DNA from: Turritopsis dohrnii
Taxonomy: Eukaryota > Cnidaria > Hydrozoa > Anthoathecata > Oceaniidae
Length of the DNA: 64,000 nucleotides
Reading direction: 5' to 3'
Assembly (NCBI GenBank): GCA_027922465.2
Contig: BQMF02000275.1
Location: 496,001-560,000, forward strand
Under the pieces are notes generated by a model, which saw only the letters and a program-made list of their open reading frames with translations, was not told the origin of the DNA and searched no databases. The translations under genes and the position numbers were made by a program. Below, one piece after another: positions 35,323 to 46,011 of this stretch (position 1 is its first letter; each line of letters begins with the position of its first letter).

Positions 35323-36803
35323 CATGGAGGTAGAAAAAATAACAGGAGATTGAACTCTTTTGTTTCTATTCAAATCATCCGCGATGCGCTGAAGCGGGTG
35401 CTTTATTCAAATTTGTCTCTTTAAATTTACCCGCGTTTAAAATAAGGTCTTCGTTCTTGAATTTAATTGGTTAAAGTAACAATTGAAAATATTTCATTAC
35501 TTAATGTTATAAAGTCGTAATCGGGCCGTAGTTTTCAATTTAAAATGGATGCTCACGTGCTTCACAAAAATCTATTCCACACAATGTCTTGGTAACATCT
35601 TTACATTGTCATTACAGAATGACTCAGTCAAATTATTATTTCACTTGTAATATTTTTTCCATAATATAATGTAGTGTCCAGTTATTGTTCAAATCTACAT
35701 TAATAACAACGTCATCCGTGAAATTTTCTTTGTTGAATCTTATAAAAATTCTTTTAAGTTTGTTATCATTGAGTGAATTGAACTGTTATTAACCCCTGAC
35801 TCAGCATCAACTCGTCTAATTTTTTCGCAGAAAGGAATGGTGTCTCAGCACAAGACGAAGATAAAGTACACAACTTGAAATCTTTATAATTATAAATCCA
35901 GGGGCTTCTAAACTTACTGAATTCTCTGTAGGTTTTTTACATCTGTCCAACTTTCGTCTACAATTACTACACGTAAACTTTGGGTAAATTTTATCATCTT
36001 CTCTCTTTTCACATTAATACCATATATACGTTCAATAATTTCGGAATATTCCATCACACACTTAGGATTCTTATACCCTGTCTTTAATACGACTTTTCCA
36101 CCACAAGTTCTACACAAAGTCGACAGCATTTCTTTATGTAAATCTTCTTCCATCATGGGAGAATTATGTAGTTTTTAAAAAAACTGTTTATAAAGTAGCT
36201 AAATATTATTAAAAATCAAACTAAGCTTGTAGGCAACTGATTGTGATGGTCAACGTGAATGAATAACATGATGGCTGCCAACCCGCGTTTTTTGATTATA
36301 CGAAAACATTGAAAATAGTGTTGATTGAAGTCGGTATATCTTACGATCCCCTAAAGGTTTTACTTTCATTTAAAAGCATAAAACTTCATTAACACTTCTT
36401 CAGTGTAACTTTAGCGCGGCACAATCGAGGCGCTAGTTCTTCATAGCAAATTTTAATCTTTTTGTAGCCTTGTGTTGTCGTCAATTAAATAGTAAAAGTC
36501 GTTTTAAATAATATCGGCTCGACAATATTCGGTGAAATTTGTTGCTAGGATACCTTATACGAATAAGTAACCGAAATAATAAGAATTTACCGACATTTAT
36601 AAGGAAAATAGTCGAAAAATTTGATATTTAAGTTGTAAACAAGCGGCCCGTTAAAAAGTTACGTAATCTGTTTCTTAAAAAATCCAGTGAAATGCGCATC
36701 GCGGATGTTCTTCAAAAGCATGCCGAAACAATAAGAAATTTCAATAGAATTGAATAGGCTTTAGAAAAGAGTTCAATCTCCTGTTATTTTTTCTACCTCC
36801 ATG
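35323..36803. mobile_element. third-level nested element with perfect 39-bp TIRs and 7-bp target duplication
   Basis: The first 39 bases, beginning CATGGAGGTAGAAAAAATAA, are perfectly repeated in inverse orientation at 36765-36803. TTTTAGT flanks both ends (35316-35322 and 36804-36810). Length 1481 bp. It contains one short Cys-rich minus-strand frame. Perfect TIRs suggest it is the youngest layer of the nest. The superfamily is unclear; 7 bp is an unusual duplication length. Confidence 0.88.
35914..36156 (-). other. 80-codon frame with N-terminal zinc-binding-like motif
   Basis: Starts with MMEEDLHKEM and has LCRTCGGKVV followed by GYKNPKCVMEYSEIIERIYG. The CxxC and spacing resemble the Cys-rich N-terminal segments of some cnidarian transposase-like and RAG1-N-terminal-like proteins, but the second Cys pair is not visible. 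It may be the surviving first exon of the parental transposase of the 35323-36803 element. Weak evidence. Confidence 0.35.
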
Positions 36804-38639
36804 TTTTAGTTTAGGATATACTTCCTTTGTTTTTTTATCATTCCATCCGGATTACGCGAATTTATTGCGCCATTGCATATGACATGTATATGGAGTATGA
36901 AACGACGTCCATATATCAAAAAGGCAAGAAGAAGCCCTGGTAACGAGATTAAGTATGAAATTGTAAAAGTAACAACATGCAGCCCGTCTATCGCCAATTT
37001 CACAATAAGTGTGCCCATAGCCTTGAACAGAGGATATAATTGCAGCACCGATTTGTTCAGAATTCTGATTAGTATTCAGTTAGGGTACTTAGTAAAACGA
37101 GTCAATTGAGGTTAAATTCTTAGATATCAACCTTTTCTATTAATTGAACTTATAATAATTACCAAATGACTTATACCACCTTTGAAACTCCATCGGCTGA
37201 ACTTTATCACACATCAGTGATTCGATTGCATCATAATTGATAAGAATATTTATGCAATAATCGAAGAGACGAAGTGTATCGAGTGGAAAAAAACGAAACA
37301 TTTTAATGGCATATATTTCTGTCAATTTTAAATATTTTTTGATAACATTCTGGAATTACTCCCTTTGACCCTTCTATTTTACAAATGTAAAAAAAATTAT
37401 ATTTGGCGATATGCTGTATCGCCGTGACGTGCTATTTTACAGGGGTATTGATTTTCGGCACTTTGTTCATCTTCAGCTTCCGAAGAACTTCCTTGATTAA
37501 TGAAATTTTTCTATCGAATGTTGCGCTAGATAGTCTCCGAACGGAATCTGAAAAAAATTCGAAGTTTCATTCATTATTTCATGAGAAATAACGTTTTTTT
37601 GACGCTGTTTCAAGTCACCCCGGGTGTTTCAAGTCACCCCGCTTTACGGTAGTTAAAAACCCTTTTTTCTTTTGTTAGGCCTGTATTAGGGTAGGGCTTC
37701 ATCATATACCTTGTAAGAGGAAACGCATCATCTCCCGTTCATAGAAATGGCGTATCAACTGATCTTCCCGGTAATGGGGTTGGATTCGGGATATTCAGAG
37801 TATTACTTTCCAAAGCTTTTTTTAATGAACACTGTGCCCAGATGCCACCATCGGAATTTCGGCCGTTAGCTCCAACGTCTGCATATAAGAACTCGTACTC
37901 TGGCCCGATCATCGCCATTAGAATGATGCTGTCAGTCCCTTTATAGTTCCTGTAGTGTGAGCCAGATTTCCAAGGCTGTTGCATTACTGTGTTTACCGTC
38001 AACTCCACCTAGACCATTTGGAAAATTCCAACGAAGTTCATACTTACGTGATATTTCCAACCATTCATCAGTAGTACTAAGGGTGCGCAAAAGTTCAGGA
38101 CCAAATTTTTCTATTATGGCCACAGTTACTTCACTTATTATTCTAGCTACCGTTCTTCTGCCAAGTCTAAACTGAAACCCCAAGGAGCGGAACGTTTCAC
38201 CGCTAGCTAAATAGCGTAAAGCTAAGCAGCACATTTCGTAATTGTGTATCTTCTTTTAATAAACGCGTCGACAGTTTTTCAACAAGTTGGTTGAACTGCG
38301 ATTTATCAAGACGTATATAGTCTTTCAGATCCTGCGAATCTTGATTTAAAAGTTCTTGGAAAAGAGTATGAAACACTCCTAATTCTTTTCGTTTTTTTAA
38401 GATCGGCTTCACCGAAACTCTTTTCGACGAGTTAACGCTTTTCTCAATATCATCATCTTCATCTAGAAGCAGCGCTATCGCTATATAAACAGCATCCATG
38501 ACTTTGCAAGCAATATAATATAATATGAAATGAGCATGTCTCAGCACTACAAGTATTTTTTTGCTTGCAAAATTTATAAATTGCATTGCATACGCATGAA
38601 AGAATTGCATAGTGGGTTCTTAGCTTAACGATAAATGAA

Positions 38640-40930
38640 TCATTTGACGTCACAATGCATGGCTTCTCAACCAGACGTTTTTCTTAACTAACTTCGGAGA
38701 ACTGCGAATTTTGCAGATAAATCTATTGATATCTTCATGAAATCACTTTTTTATTTGAAGAAAGGTTGCAGAAAGATGGAGAAGATACTTCTGCTTTTAC
38801 TGCCGCTTATGATTGCAGAGATATTTCAAGTGGAAAATTGCTGTCAACATACGATCTCCGTGCTCCACCATCAACCAACAGAAAAAAATGGTCGGCTCCA
38901 GTTTTAAGATACAGCAATCACTGCTCAACAATCCGACTGTTAAACTCAGGGGACATTGAATCAAACCCTGGTCCAACAAACTGTAATATCTGTGAAAAAA
39001 CTATCCGGCGAAATGCAAGGTACGCACCTGCAACCGATGTAGCACGAATGCTCATTTAAGTGCGTCAGTAAAATCTCTCAAAACTGGCTCTGTAATTCTT
39101 TCACGTTATCGCATCTCCCCTTCAGTAGCGTCAGGAATATACAAGGATCACTACCTCAAAAACTAAGCAATACCGTTGGTGCTATTCACGCCCAACCAGG
39201 GGAATGCCCTCATCTTAAAAATCTAATGTCGAAGGGAACAAGCATCGCTCATCTCGACACTCAATCCATTACCGCGACCTTCGCAGAATTTGAAGCTATG
39301 CTATTTACCTACAAATTCGATGTGATAACTCTTTCGGAGACATAGTTGAAGAATAACAAAATGTTGCTGAAACATGTCGAAATCCTTGGTTAAAAGTTTG
39401 TGTATCTCAACCGTCAAAACAAACGTGCTGGAGGAATTGGTTGTTACATAAAAGATCACTTCGAATACAAAATCAGAGATATAACATATATCGGAAAGAC
39501 ACTTCAATTGAACATCTCTGGATAGAAATTAAAGCTAAACAGAAAGGAAATTCATATCTTCTTGGCATTTGCTATCAGCCAAGTTCTGTCAACGCAGACA
39601 AAGTTAACTGGATTGAAAAAATCGATACACTGCTGTCGCATATTACAACAAACTGGAATGGACCTCTCATTCTAGCTGGGGATACAAACATTGATCTTTG
39701 TGCTGAATCACATACTTCTAAAAAATATCTTGAAGTTCTGGAACACCACGGGTTCAGACAACATATTGAAAAACCGACGAAGAAAGGAAAGACGCTGATT
39801 GATCATATCTCGTCAAACCTCAAAAAAGTCGTTGCTACGGATGTACTCCCCTGTGATGAGATAAGTGATCACGATTGCCCTTATGTAATCATGAACATTC
39901 GTAAACAGAAATTTGAGCCAAGATTCAAAATAATCAGAAATGTAAAAAATCTAAATATTGCAGCTTTCCTGGCTGATGTTGAAGCCCTTCCATTTCCTGC
40001 AGTCTATGCTGTCGATACTCCAGATGAAATGCTTGATATTTTCAATGAGCTCTTTGTCACTTGTTTGAATGAGCATGCACCGTTAGTGCGTCAGAAAATT
40101 AGCAGACCTCCATCTCTCTGGCTCAAGGATTTAAACATTAAAGACAAATTGCTGAAGAAAAACCTTCTCCGTACTACAGCTCAGAGAACCGGTTCAGAAA
40201 TAGATTTAAACAATTATCGTACTTGCCGAAATGAGGTAAAAAACTCATCGAATCGGCGAAATGGAACTTTTATAAAACAGCACTTTCATCCAAGCGACCG
40301 AAAGATGTCTGGAACACCATATACCGTATTCTCAAACCAAGCCCTGCAAAGATAAACGCAAACCCTAACGAGATCAACCTCCATTTTAATACTACAGCAG
40401 AACGATTGCTTGGCTCCCAACCAAAGCCTGAAGAAATGCTCACAAAAATCATCAACTCACTGCAAGATACTGAAAATATGCTTCACTTCAAACCTATATC
40501 CTACGAAGATATCCGCAAGGCAATCCTCTCAATCCGACAAGATTGCTCGACCGGGCATGATAGCATTCCTGCAAAGTACTTAAAAGCCAGTGTGGATTAT
40601 ATTACCAGTCCACTTTGTCACATCATCAACAAATGCATTCAAGCTAACACTTTCCCACAACAATGGAAAGTTTCCAGAATAAGCCCCATACCAAAGGTGA
40701 ACAACCCAAAGGGACCAGGTGACTTTCGACCAATCTCAATTTTACCGATTTTATCGAAAGTTTACGAGAGACTTCTGATGAATCAAATTGTTCAATTTCT
40801 TGAAAACCAGGCGATACTCTCACAATACCAGTCTGGATTTCGGAAGGGACATTGTACAGTATCTACGTGCATCAAAATTAGAGATGATATTCTGAAAGTT
40901 ATGAGCAGAGGAGAGATCTCTCTTAAATAG
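38640..40930 (+). pseudogene. CR1-like non-LTR retrotransposon, 5' part with 2A, endonuclease and RT start
   Basis: In order: a leader and 2A peptide (GDIESNPGP, 38949-38975), a Cys-containing segment (CNICEKT…), then in another frame an APE-type endonuclease (39441-40355) with LAGDTNIDL and ISDHDCPYV catalytic motifs, and RT fingers (40406-40930) with STGHDSIPAKYLK, ISPIPKVNNPKGPGDFRPIS and SGFRKGHCTV. It breaks off just before the first catalytic Asp motif, so no polymerase core remains. Stops at about 39056 and 39344 and frameshifts near 39400 and 40350 show it is inactive. It lies 3' of the Harbinger element. Confidence 0.85.
38949..38975 (+). other. 2A ribosome-skipping peptide motif in the LINE leader
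   Basis: GDIESNPGP fits the D(V/I)ExNPG/P 2A consensus exactly, preceded by a hydrophobic LL stretch (IRLLNS). 2A peptides at the N-terminus of ORF2 are known in APE-type LINEs of invertebrates. Release would occur between the final Gly and Pro. Confidence 0.85.
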
Positions 40931-41011
40931 CTCTCTATAGCTTTGGAAATACTAAAGCGCGTTGCTTGCCCATTTGTTATTGGCGGAACCAAAAAGACAC
41001 TTCCTTTCCTA

Positions 41012-44000
41012 CTATTCTACGAACTGTCCAAAAGGCCGCACTGCTTCTTCTTTTACTGACGAGAATGGCGTAGCTACTTTTCTTCTTGTCCCCTCTGATT
41101 GATTCAAGTTCTTTAGTCGAACTGAGGCTATGACAGTGAACGGAGGAAAAAGACGCTGGCATTATTTATGCATTTCGATCAATCGGGAAAAATATAGAAA
41201 TAATTGTTTGAAATAAGAATGCAAAAAGTTTTCTCATTGTTAAAGTTAACTTAACATTAAACGTTAAGTTAGTTTTAACGAATTTGTACAGTTTACACAG
41301 TCTGCAAGAATTTCAATTTACCATATTTTGATCATAAGTTATTGCAAATAAAGATATAACATTTACGGCGCCTGCTTCCATTTTAAAAATTATGAAAACT
41401 TACGAAATTTCTAATCTTACAAATAATTGATGAATCCAAAACTTGAGTTTGCACATCTTTCATTCCCACAATTAAAAAAAAAACGATTTCCCATTATAAA
41501 AACTTAGAAAAAAGTATTAACAAAACATTAACCAATTTCGTTGCCAGCTTGAAATGTGTTTATATGATCGTGAAGCCCTAGAGCAGGGAAGGTTTCTTCA
41601 TAACATTAAAGTAACCGGCTAACTTTTGTGTCTTTTCGCAGCTGTCATTGCATAACAATGCAGACTTGAAAGTAACTTTCTTCACTTTTATTAAGCTTTT
41701 TGTTTGACAGTATTAACATTACCAACAAAATGCCAAATTTCCAACCATCAATTGTTGCAAATTAACATTTCCTCTCATAGCATTTCATTCGACCCAAGAT
41801 TTTTACAAGGAGATTTTAACGTCTATTCCGTTCTTTCCATCAAACTCGTGTCCATTCGTTATCAGTTGCTTTTCTTGTCTTTTCTTTATTCGCTTTATGC
41901 CTTCTCGTACGACTTTTTCTACGAAAAATTATCAAAAAAGTTAGTGGCTTATACTTAAAGAACCATATGTTTTCTAAGTTTCTTCGAATGAGTTTTCTAG
42001 GCTAATCAGAGTTTTAGTTACTTTCTTATATAATCAGCCTGTATTTTAAAAATATTTGGAATATCTAGTTTATGTGGATTTTCTGATTATGAAGGTCTTG
42101 TGACTAAGTTAAGTTACAGGACATCGGAATTTGAAAGCCAATTCGGACAATCAAAAATTGCCGGATAATCCAAAGTTACGGAACCCTTATTTGTTTGGTC
42201 CAGATTCTAATACATCCTCATTATTCTGCTTTAGAATAATTGAAACCTCTTACTTAAAATATGTTTCAAACTGACGATATATAATTATTTTCATGAAACG
42301 TTTTGAGTATGCACCAATTACAGTTTACTTGAAAAAAGATCGTTTCGTTATGTGACACCTGCAGATTTTGGACAAATATGCAACAGGAATACTCATCACC
42401 TTTTCTTTTGAGAACAATCAACGAAGCCAAACAGGTGAACATGAAGAATAACAAGACCGACAACATCGCAATGATAATCAAAGGAGTTGGTGGCTGGATA
42501 ACTTTTCCATGGGTGTCTTCCTCTAAACATATGTAAATAAATGATTTATTTAGATAACAATGATTTGTCAAGATTTTCTTAGCCTAATATCCAATAACTC
42601 CAACGGTCGGTAACTTTTCGAAACAAAAATACACTTTTTCAGGAAATGGAATAATCACGAAATTGCTTATTGGTGAAATCTCTTCATAGTCTACGTTGCA
42701 AAGTCACTGCTGAAGAAGAAGTCGGGCGTTGTACTTACCTTCATAGACCGCAACAGTGGTGGTGTTACCCGCAACACTCATTGGGACGACCCTTACTCTT
42801 GACACTTTTATCGCTTTACGAATGTTTCGGAAGCAGATTTTCCTGTGATCAGTATGGTTGACAGTAAACTGATGCAATGTAGAGTTGCTACTTGTTACAA
42901 GCTGTATTTTATACTGCACCCTGCAGGTTCCAGTTTTAGTAAATGATGTATAAATACATTTTCCTTTTCGATGTGCAGATACAACTGGGACGGGCTTGAC
43001 TAAAATAAAAGCGATTGTGATTTAGGTATTGAACTCAACCTTGATTTACAAGCCACACCAGATATAGAGTGCCAGAAAAAGCTATGGTATAATTAGCATG
43101 GCTAATAAATTTCTCCTGCAACATACTGGGATGTGTTAACTTTACAGTTGATGTCAAATTGGCTCCCCCAAAGGCTGTCACTTTGTAGGTGATTGTGTCT
43201 TCACAAAATACTTTTGGATCGAATTCAAATTTTTTTGATACCAAATATCTGTGGTGCCCAATTTCAGTAATATTTCCTTGTGGTAACTGCTTCTCACCAA
43301 GATGCCAAAAAACTAAAGGTCGTGGATAGCCGCACAATATGAAGCTAGCTTGGAATGGATCGGTTGAAGTGTTTTCAGCGCCACAATATCTAATTTTTTC
43401 TAAATGGAAAGGTTGGATCATTTACAAATGCTAAAATAATGCCCAGCAGGGACACAACATCCTACTGACGTCGAAATTTGGTAACGTAAACGTTGGTTAC
43501 CGACCAACTTAAAAACAACTTCTTCTCGACGTATTTTTTTACTACGTACTTTATTTTACTTATGTATGACGTCCACAAAACGTTAGTAAAACGTTGAGAA
43601 GTGACGTCTCAAATTTACGTACTTTTAGTGTCTTATTTACGTCGTAAATATTACGTAAAATTTGAAACCTGAAAATTAAGTCATCTTTGCGAATATGATT
43701 GGATATTTTAACGACGTCTTAAAACTACTATCATCCGATGTCTTTGTTTCAAGTTACTTATAACGTCGTTAATACATAAAAAAGTTACTTGATTTCAACT
43801 TTATAAAAGTATCGGTAAGTCAATGTTGCCGTTAACGTTATTGTTTGTTATATGTCTAATAGTACAAAGTTTAAACATCAACAGCACAAAAGCGTAAAAA
43901 CTTGGAGAAGAAGTAAGCCTAAGAAATAGAATGCTAAAGTTTCGTTCAAAGAATATTCATGATACAAATTATCCATACCGTATACAACAAGTGTGATTTC

Positions 44001-44369
44001 AATAGGTTTTCTTTCTTGAATTAAACTTTCATTTTGCAACGTAGGATGGATAGAAAACACCTGCGAATCTTTGTAAGTAACATTCATAATTTTCGTAACG
44101 AATGTAACAAAATCCTTAGCAGGATTTTTTTCAATAGAAATGTTTGTTCTATTGCTATGGCTTTGATAAATAAATTGATAATCACGAAACGTGCCATGCA
44201 TAATTCTTTGCCGACCAATGTATATATTCAAACTATGAAGGCTGGTGTCGAATGTGATCTGGATAGAAATATTTTCCCCTTTTTGGGCTGTGATTGTGTA
44301 CTCATGTTGATCGCTTGGAATGTTGATCTTCAAAACGCAGAATACTAAAAGTAACATTAATTGTAACAT
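41012..44369 (-). CDS. single-pass transmembrane IgSF receptor, Alr (allorecognition)-like, five exons
   Basis: Exons (minus): 44369-43979, 43399-43127, 42999-42739, 42522-42400, 41127-41012. All introns are GT..AG and phase 1, as usual for Ig-domain exons; the 1164 coding bases end in TAG (387 residues). Exon 1: signal peptide (MLQLMLLLVFCVL) and a V-set-like domain without the usual Cys pair. Exon 2: I-set-like domain (FILCGYPRPLVFWHLG). Exon 3: Fn3-like domain (CRVQYKIQLVTSSNSTLHQF…). Exon 4: stalk and TM helix (residues 323-346). Exon 5: 38-residue basic/Ser-rich tail, no ITIM seen. Many N-glycosylation sites. The architecture matches Hydractinia Alr1/Alr2-type genes; orthology is inference. 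Extra phase-1 exons in the 1.3-kb last intron cannot be excluded. Confidence 0.78.
43440..43870. repeat. ACGT-rich interspersed sequence in intron 1 of the IgSF gene
   Basis: Starts with GCCCAGCAGGGACA and carries about twenty ACGT-core motifs (GACGTC, AACGTAAACGTT, TTTACGTCGTAAATATTACG). This density is far above the surroundings and suggests a transposon remnant made of short ACGT palindromes. The other terminus is not evident. Confidence 0.4.
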
Positions 44370-44496
44370 TACAAATTCGACAAAGTTGATGAGTGTAGGC
44401 TGCAAGGAATTTATTCCTCAGAACCATAATCTCAAATGATCCAGATATTACGGTAGTACGTTTGTCACTAAAATAATTTCATGTAACCACAATGTA

Positions 44497-45110
44497 CCCT
44501 ATTACCCCGTTTTTAAGCCCATGGGCTTAAAAACGGATTTTTAATGTTGAGTCAGTTTTTTTCTTTCAAAAAGTGGTCCGGATTTAAGCCCATGGGCTAA
44601 AAAAAATAAGTACCAAAAATTCTCTAATTTGGATAAGAAAGGATAATATGAACCAAAATATGGGAAATAGATCATCAAATAAATACGAGAGAAGTATGAT
44701 GGTACTTTTTCATTTTCAAATATTTTACACGACTTCAATATCATAATCGTCCTCTTCTTCGTTCCCCTCGCTTTCACTATCCTCTTCATTATCATCATCC
44801 TCGCTTTCAACTGATTCGTCTTCATTGACACCTGTTTCATGGCGTTCCTCTTCCAATTGAATAAGAAATTCATACAAAGTAAAGGGACCATATGTGTCCA
44901 CAGAAAAAGGGCATTTACTAATTAAGGATTATTTAAGAAGGAAGCCGTGTAAATTTGACTGATTTTTTTAAAAAAAAATGATGCACCTGAGAATGATTTT
45001 GTTTTTTCTCGAATGCTGAAAATGGCTCCGTATTTACGCCCATGGGCTTGAATCCGGATTTAAGCCCATGGGCGTAAATCTGAGGGGGGCTTAAAAACGG
45101 GGTAATAGGG
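44497..45110. mobile_element. 614-bp MITE-like element with perfect TIRs and TA duplication
   Basis: Both ends read CCCTATTACCCCGTTTTTAA inward and are flanked by TA (44495-44496, 45111-45112). Near each end are palindromes AAGCCCATGGGCTT (about 44514, 44585, 45040, 45062). The middle retains the tail of a coding frame (44728-44925), so it is an internal-deletion derivative of a larger transposon. Confidence 0.88.
44728..44925 (-). pseudogene. transposase C-terminal tail, acidic
   Basis: A 65-codon open stretch ends in a very acidic segment (VNEDESVESEDDDNEEDS…) after CPFSVDTYGPFTLYEFLIQL. The conserved-looking front part and its place inside a TIR element argue for the last exon of the parental transposase. 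No catalytic residues remain. Confidence 0.4.
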
Positions 45111-45112
45111 TA

Positions 45113-46011
45113 TGTAAAGCAACGTTGTCCGGTCCCGTAAAATACATTTGGCTGTGTCATCTCTTCACCAAGTTGCTTTTATTTGTAACCAGTGCTAATA
45201 TTCACAATTAACTGTTGAGACTAAAAGGGCTGATTTTAAAAGAAAGCATAATAAATGTTTCATTCGACATTTATAATTTAACTCTCCGTCAGACAGTTTC
45301 CCAGTGACTTACTAAAACGCAAATTCGGGTAATTTTTATTGTCTATACATAAGTGGTGTTTTATTTCGGCTCAAACAGATCAAAAGGTCCTTCTCAATCA
45401 CTATTGGAACACCCTGTCAACCCTGTTAACTACCGATAAAACACAACACAAGTGGAAAATCAGTCCTTAACAAATCTAATAAAACAAAAAATTTTGTACT
45501 GACTGTTCAACTAAGAGAAATATTATCGCTTACCATATTTACAACCAATCAAACATAACAGAATTATCACGTGATGACTGTAATCCATAATTCCTCCAAA
45601 CAGATATACAGCGTACCAATGAAATGTCAGCTTTCAAAAAAAATTTTTTTTCGTTTAAATAACCTTAAGTGTTTCTTACTGTACTTGTGAATGAAAACAA
45701 ACCACTCATATCAATAATATTTTCCTTAATATACAACAGTTCATCAGACTTTATAGGCGTTATGATAGGCTAGTCACGTGATTTCTTTTTCTTTTCATAT
45801 TTTTCACGTCATCCGGCATTAGCACATCTTTGAAAGACCGAATTTTGTCAGTAATTCGGCAGAGCAGCCAGAACATTGAATTCGTTTGAAAGAGAATCAA
45901 ATAACTAAACATAGTATGTCACTTGCCATTACAATGAAATGATTAAGTGAAATATGATTACATCAAATAACACAATATTTAACGATTCGCTGGATGAGAG
46001 TTACTTTTATT
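45113..46011. other. non-coding stretch
   Basis: AT-rich, with no gene or repeat recognised apart from simple A/T runs. It may contain the regulatory region of the minus-strand IgSF gene, whose ATG lies at 44369, or 3' sequence of the candidate gene to the right. Confidence 0.4.

Larger units (their letters stand above)
34493..37649. mobile_element. DNA transposon with TA target duplication, nested in the Harbinger transposase
   Basis: Ends are CCGTAAAACGGGGTGACTTG and (right, reverse complement) CCGTAAAGCGGGGTGACTTG; each abuts TA (34491-34492, 37650-37651). Removing it and one TA restores a continuous transposase codon (NY-R). GGGGTGACTTGAAACA recurs near the ends (about 34925, 37605-37625). 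Its own body carries another element at 35323-36803. I see no transposase, so it is probably non-autonomous. TA duplication fits Tc1/mariner-like and several other superfamilies. Confidence 0.9.
34061..38499 (-). pseudogene. Harbinger transposase, split by a nested element
   Basis: Starts at ATG 38499 (acidic MDAVYIAIALLLDEDDD). Then RYLASGETFRSLGFQFRLG and DEWLEISRKY (about 38220-38060), GGVDGKH, YKGTDSIILMAMIGPEYEF, YADVGANGRNSDGGIW (about 37850) and GDDAFPLTRYMMKPYP (about 37720). At FNY/RLSRMRR the gene is cut by the insertion at 34493-37649 and resumes at 34490, ending at 34061 (IALHNWLR…, NPSKQAIAVREEF). Frameshifts occur near 38220, 37985, 37745 and 34420. The DDE-type core is recognisable but the gene is dead. 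Confidence 0.88.
32641..38625. mobile_element. PIF/Harbinger transposon with two genes, carrying nested insertions
   Basis: TIRs AGCCTAGAACCCACTGTGCA and (right, reverse complement) AGCTAAGAACCCACTATGCA are flanked by TAA at 32638-32640 and 38626-38628. It contains both standard Harbinger genes: a MADF-domain protein (plus) and the transposase (minus), which converge. Both are broken. The transposase is split by a 3157-bp element (34493-37649). Without that insert the element is about 2.8 kb. Confidence 0.92.

Noticed and set aside
42266..42399. readthrough of IgSF exon 4 as an alternative cytoplasmic tail
   Set aside because: A GT donor at 42399 and an in-phase terminal exon at 41127-41012 explain the end better; intron retention remains possible.
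44034..44348. 104-codon plus-strand frame
   Set aside because: Antisense of IgSF exon 1, whose signal peptide, splice site and phase are consistent on the minus strand.
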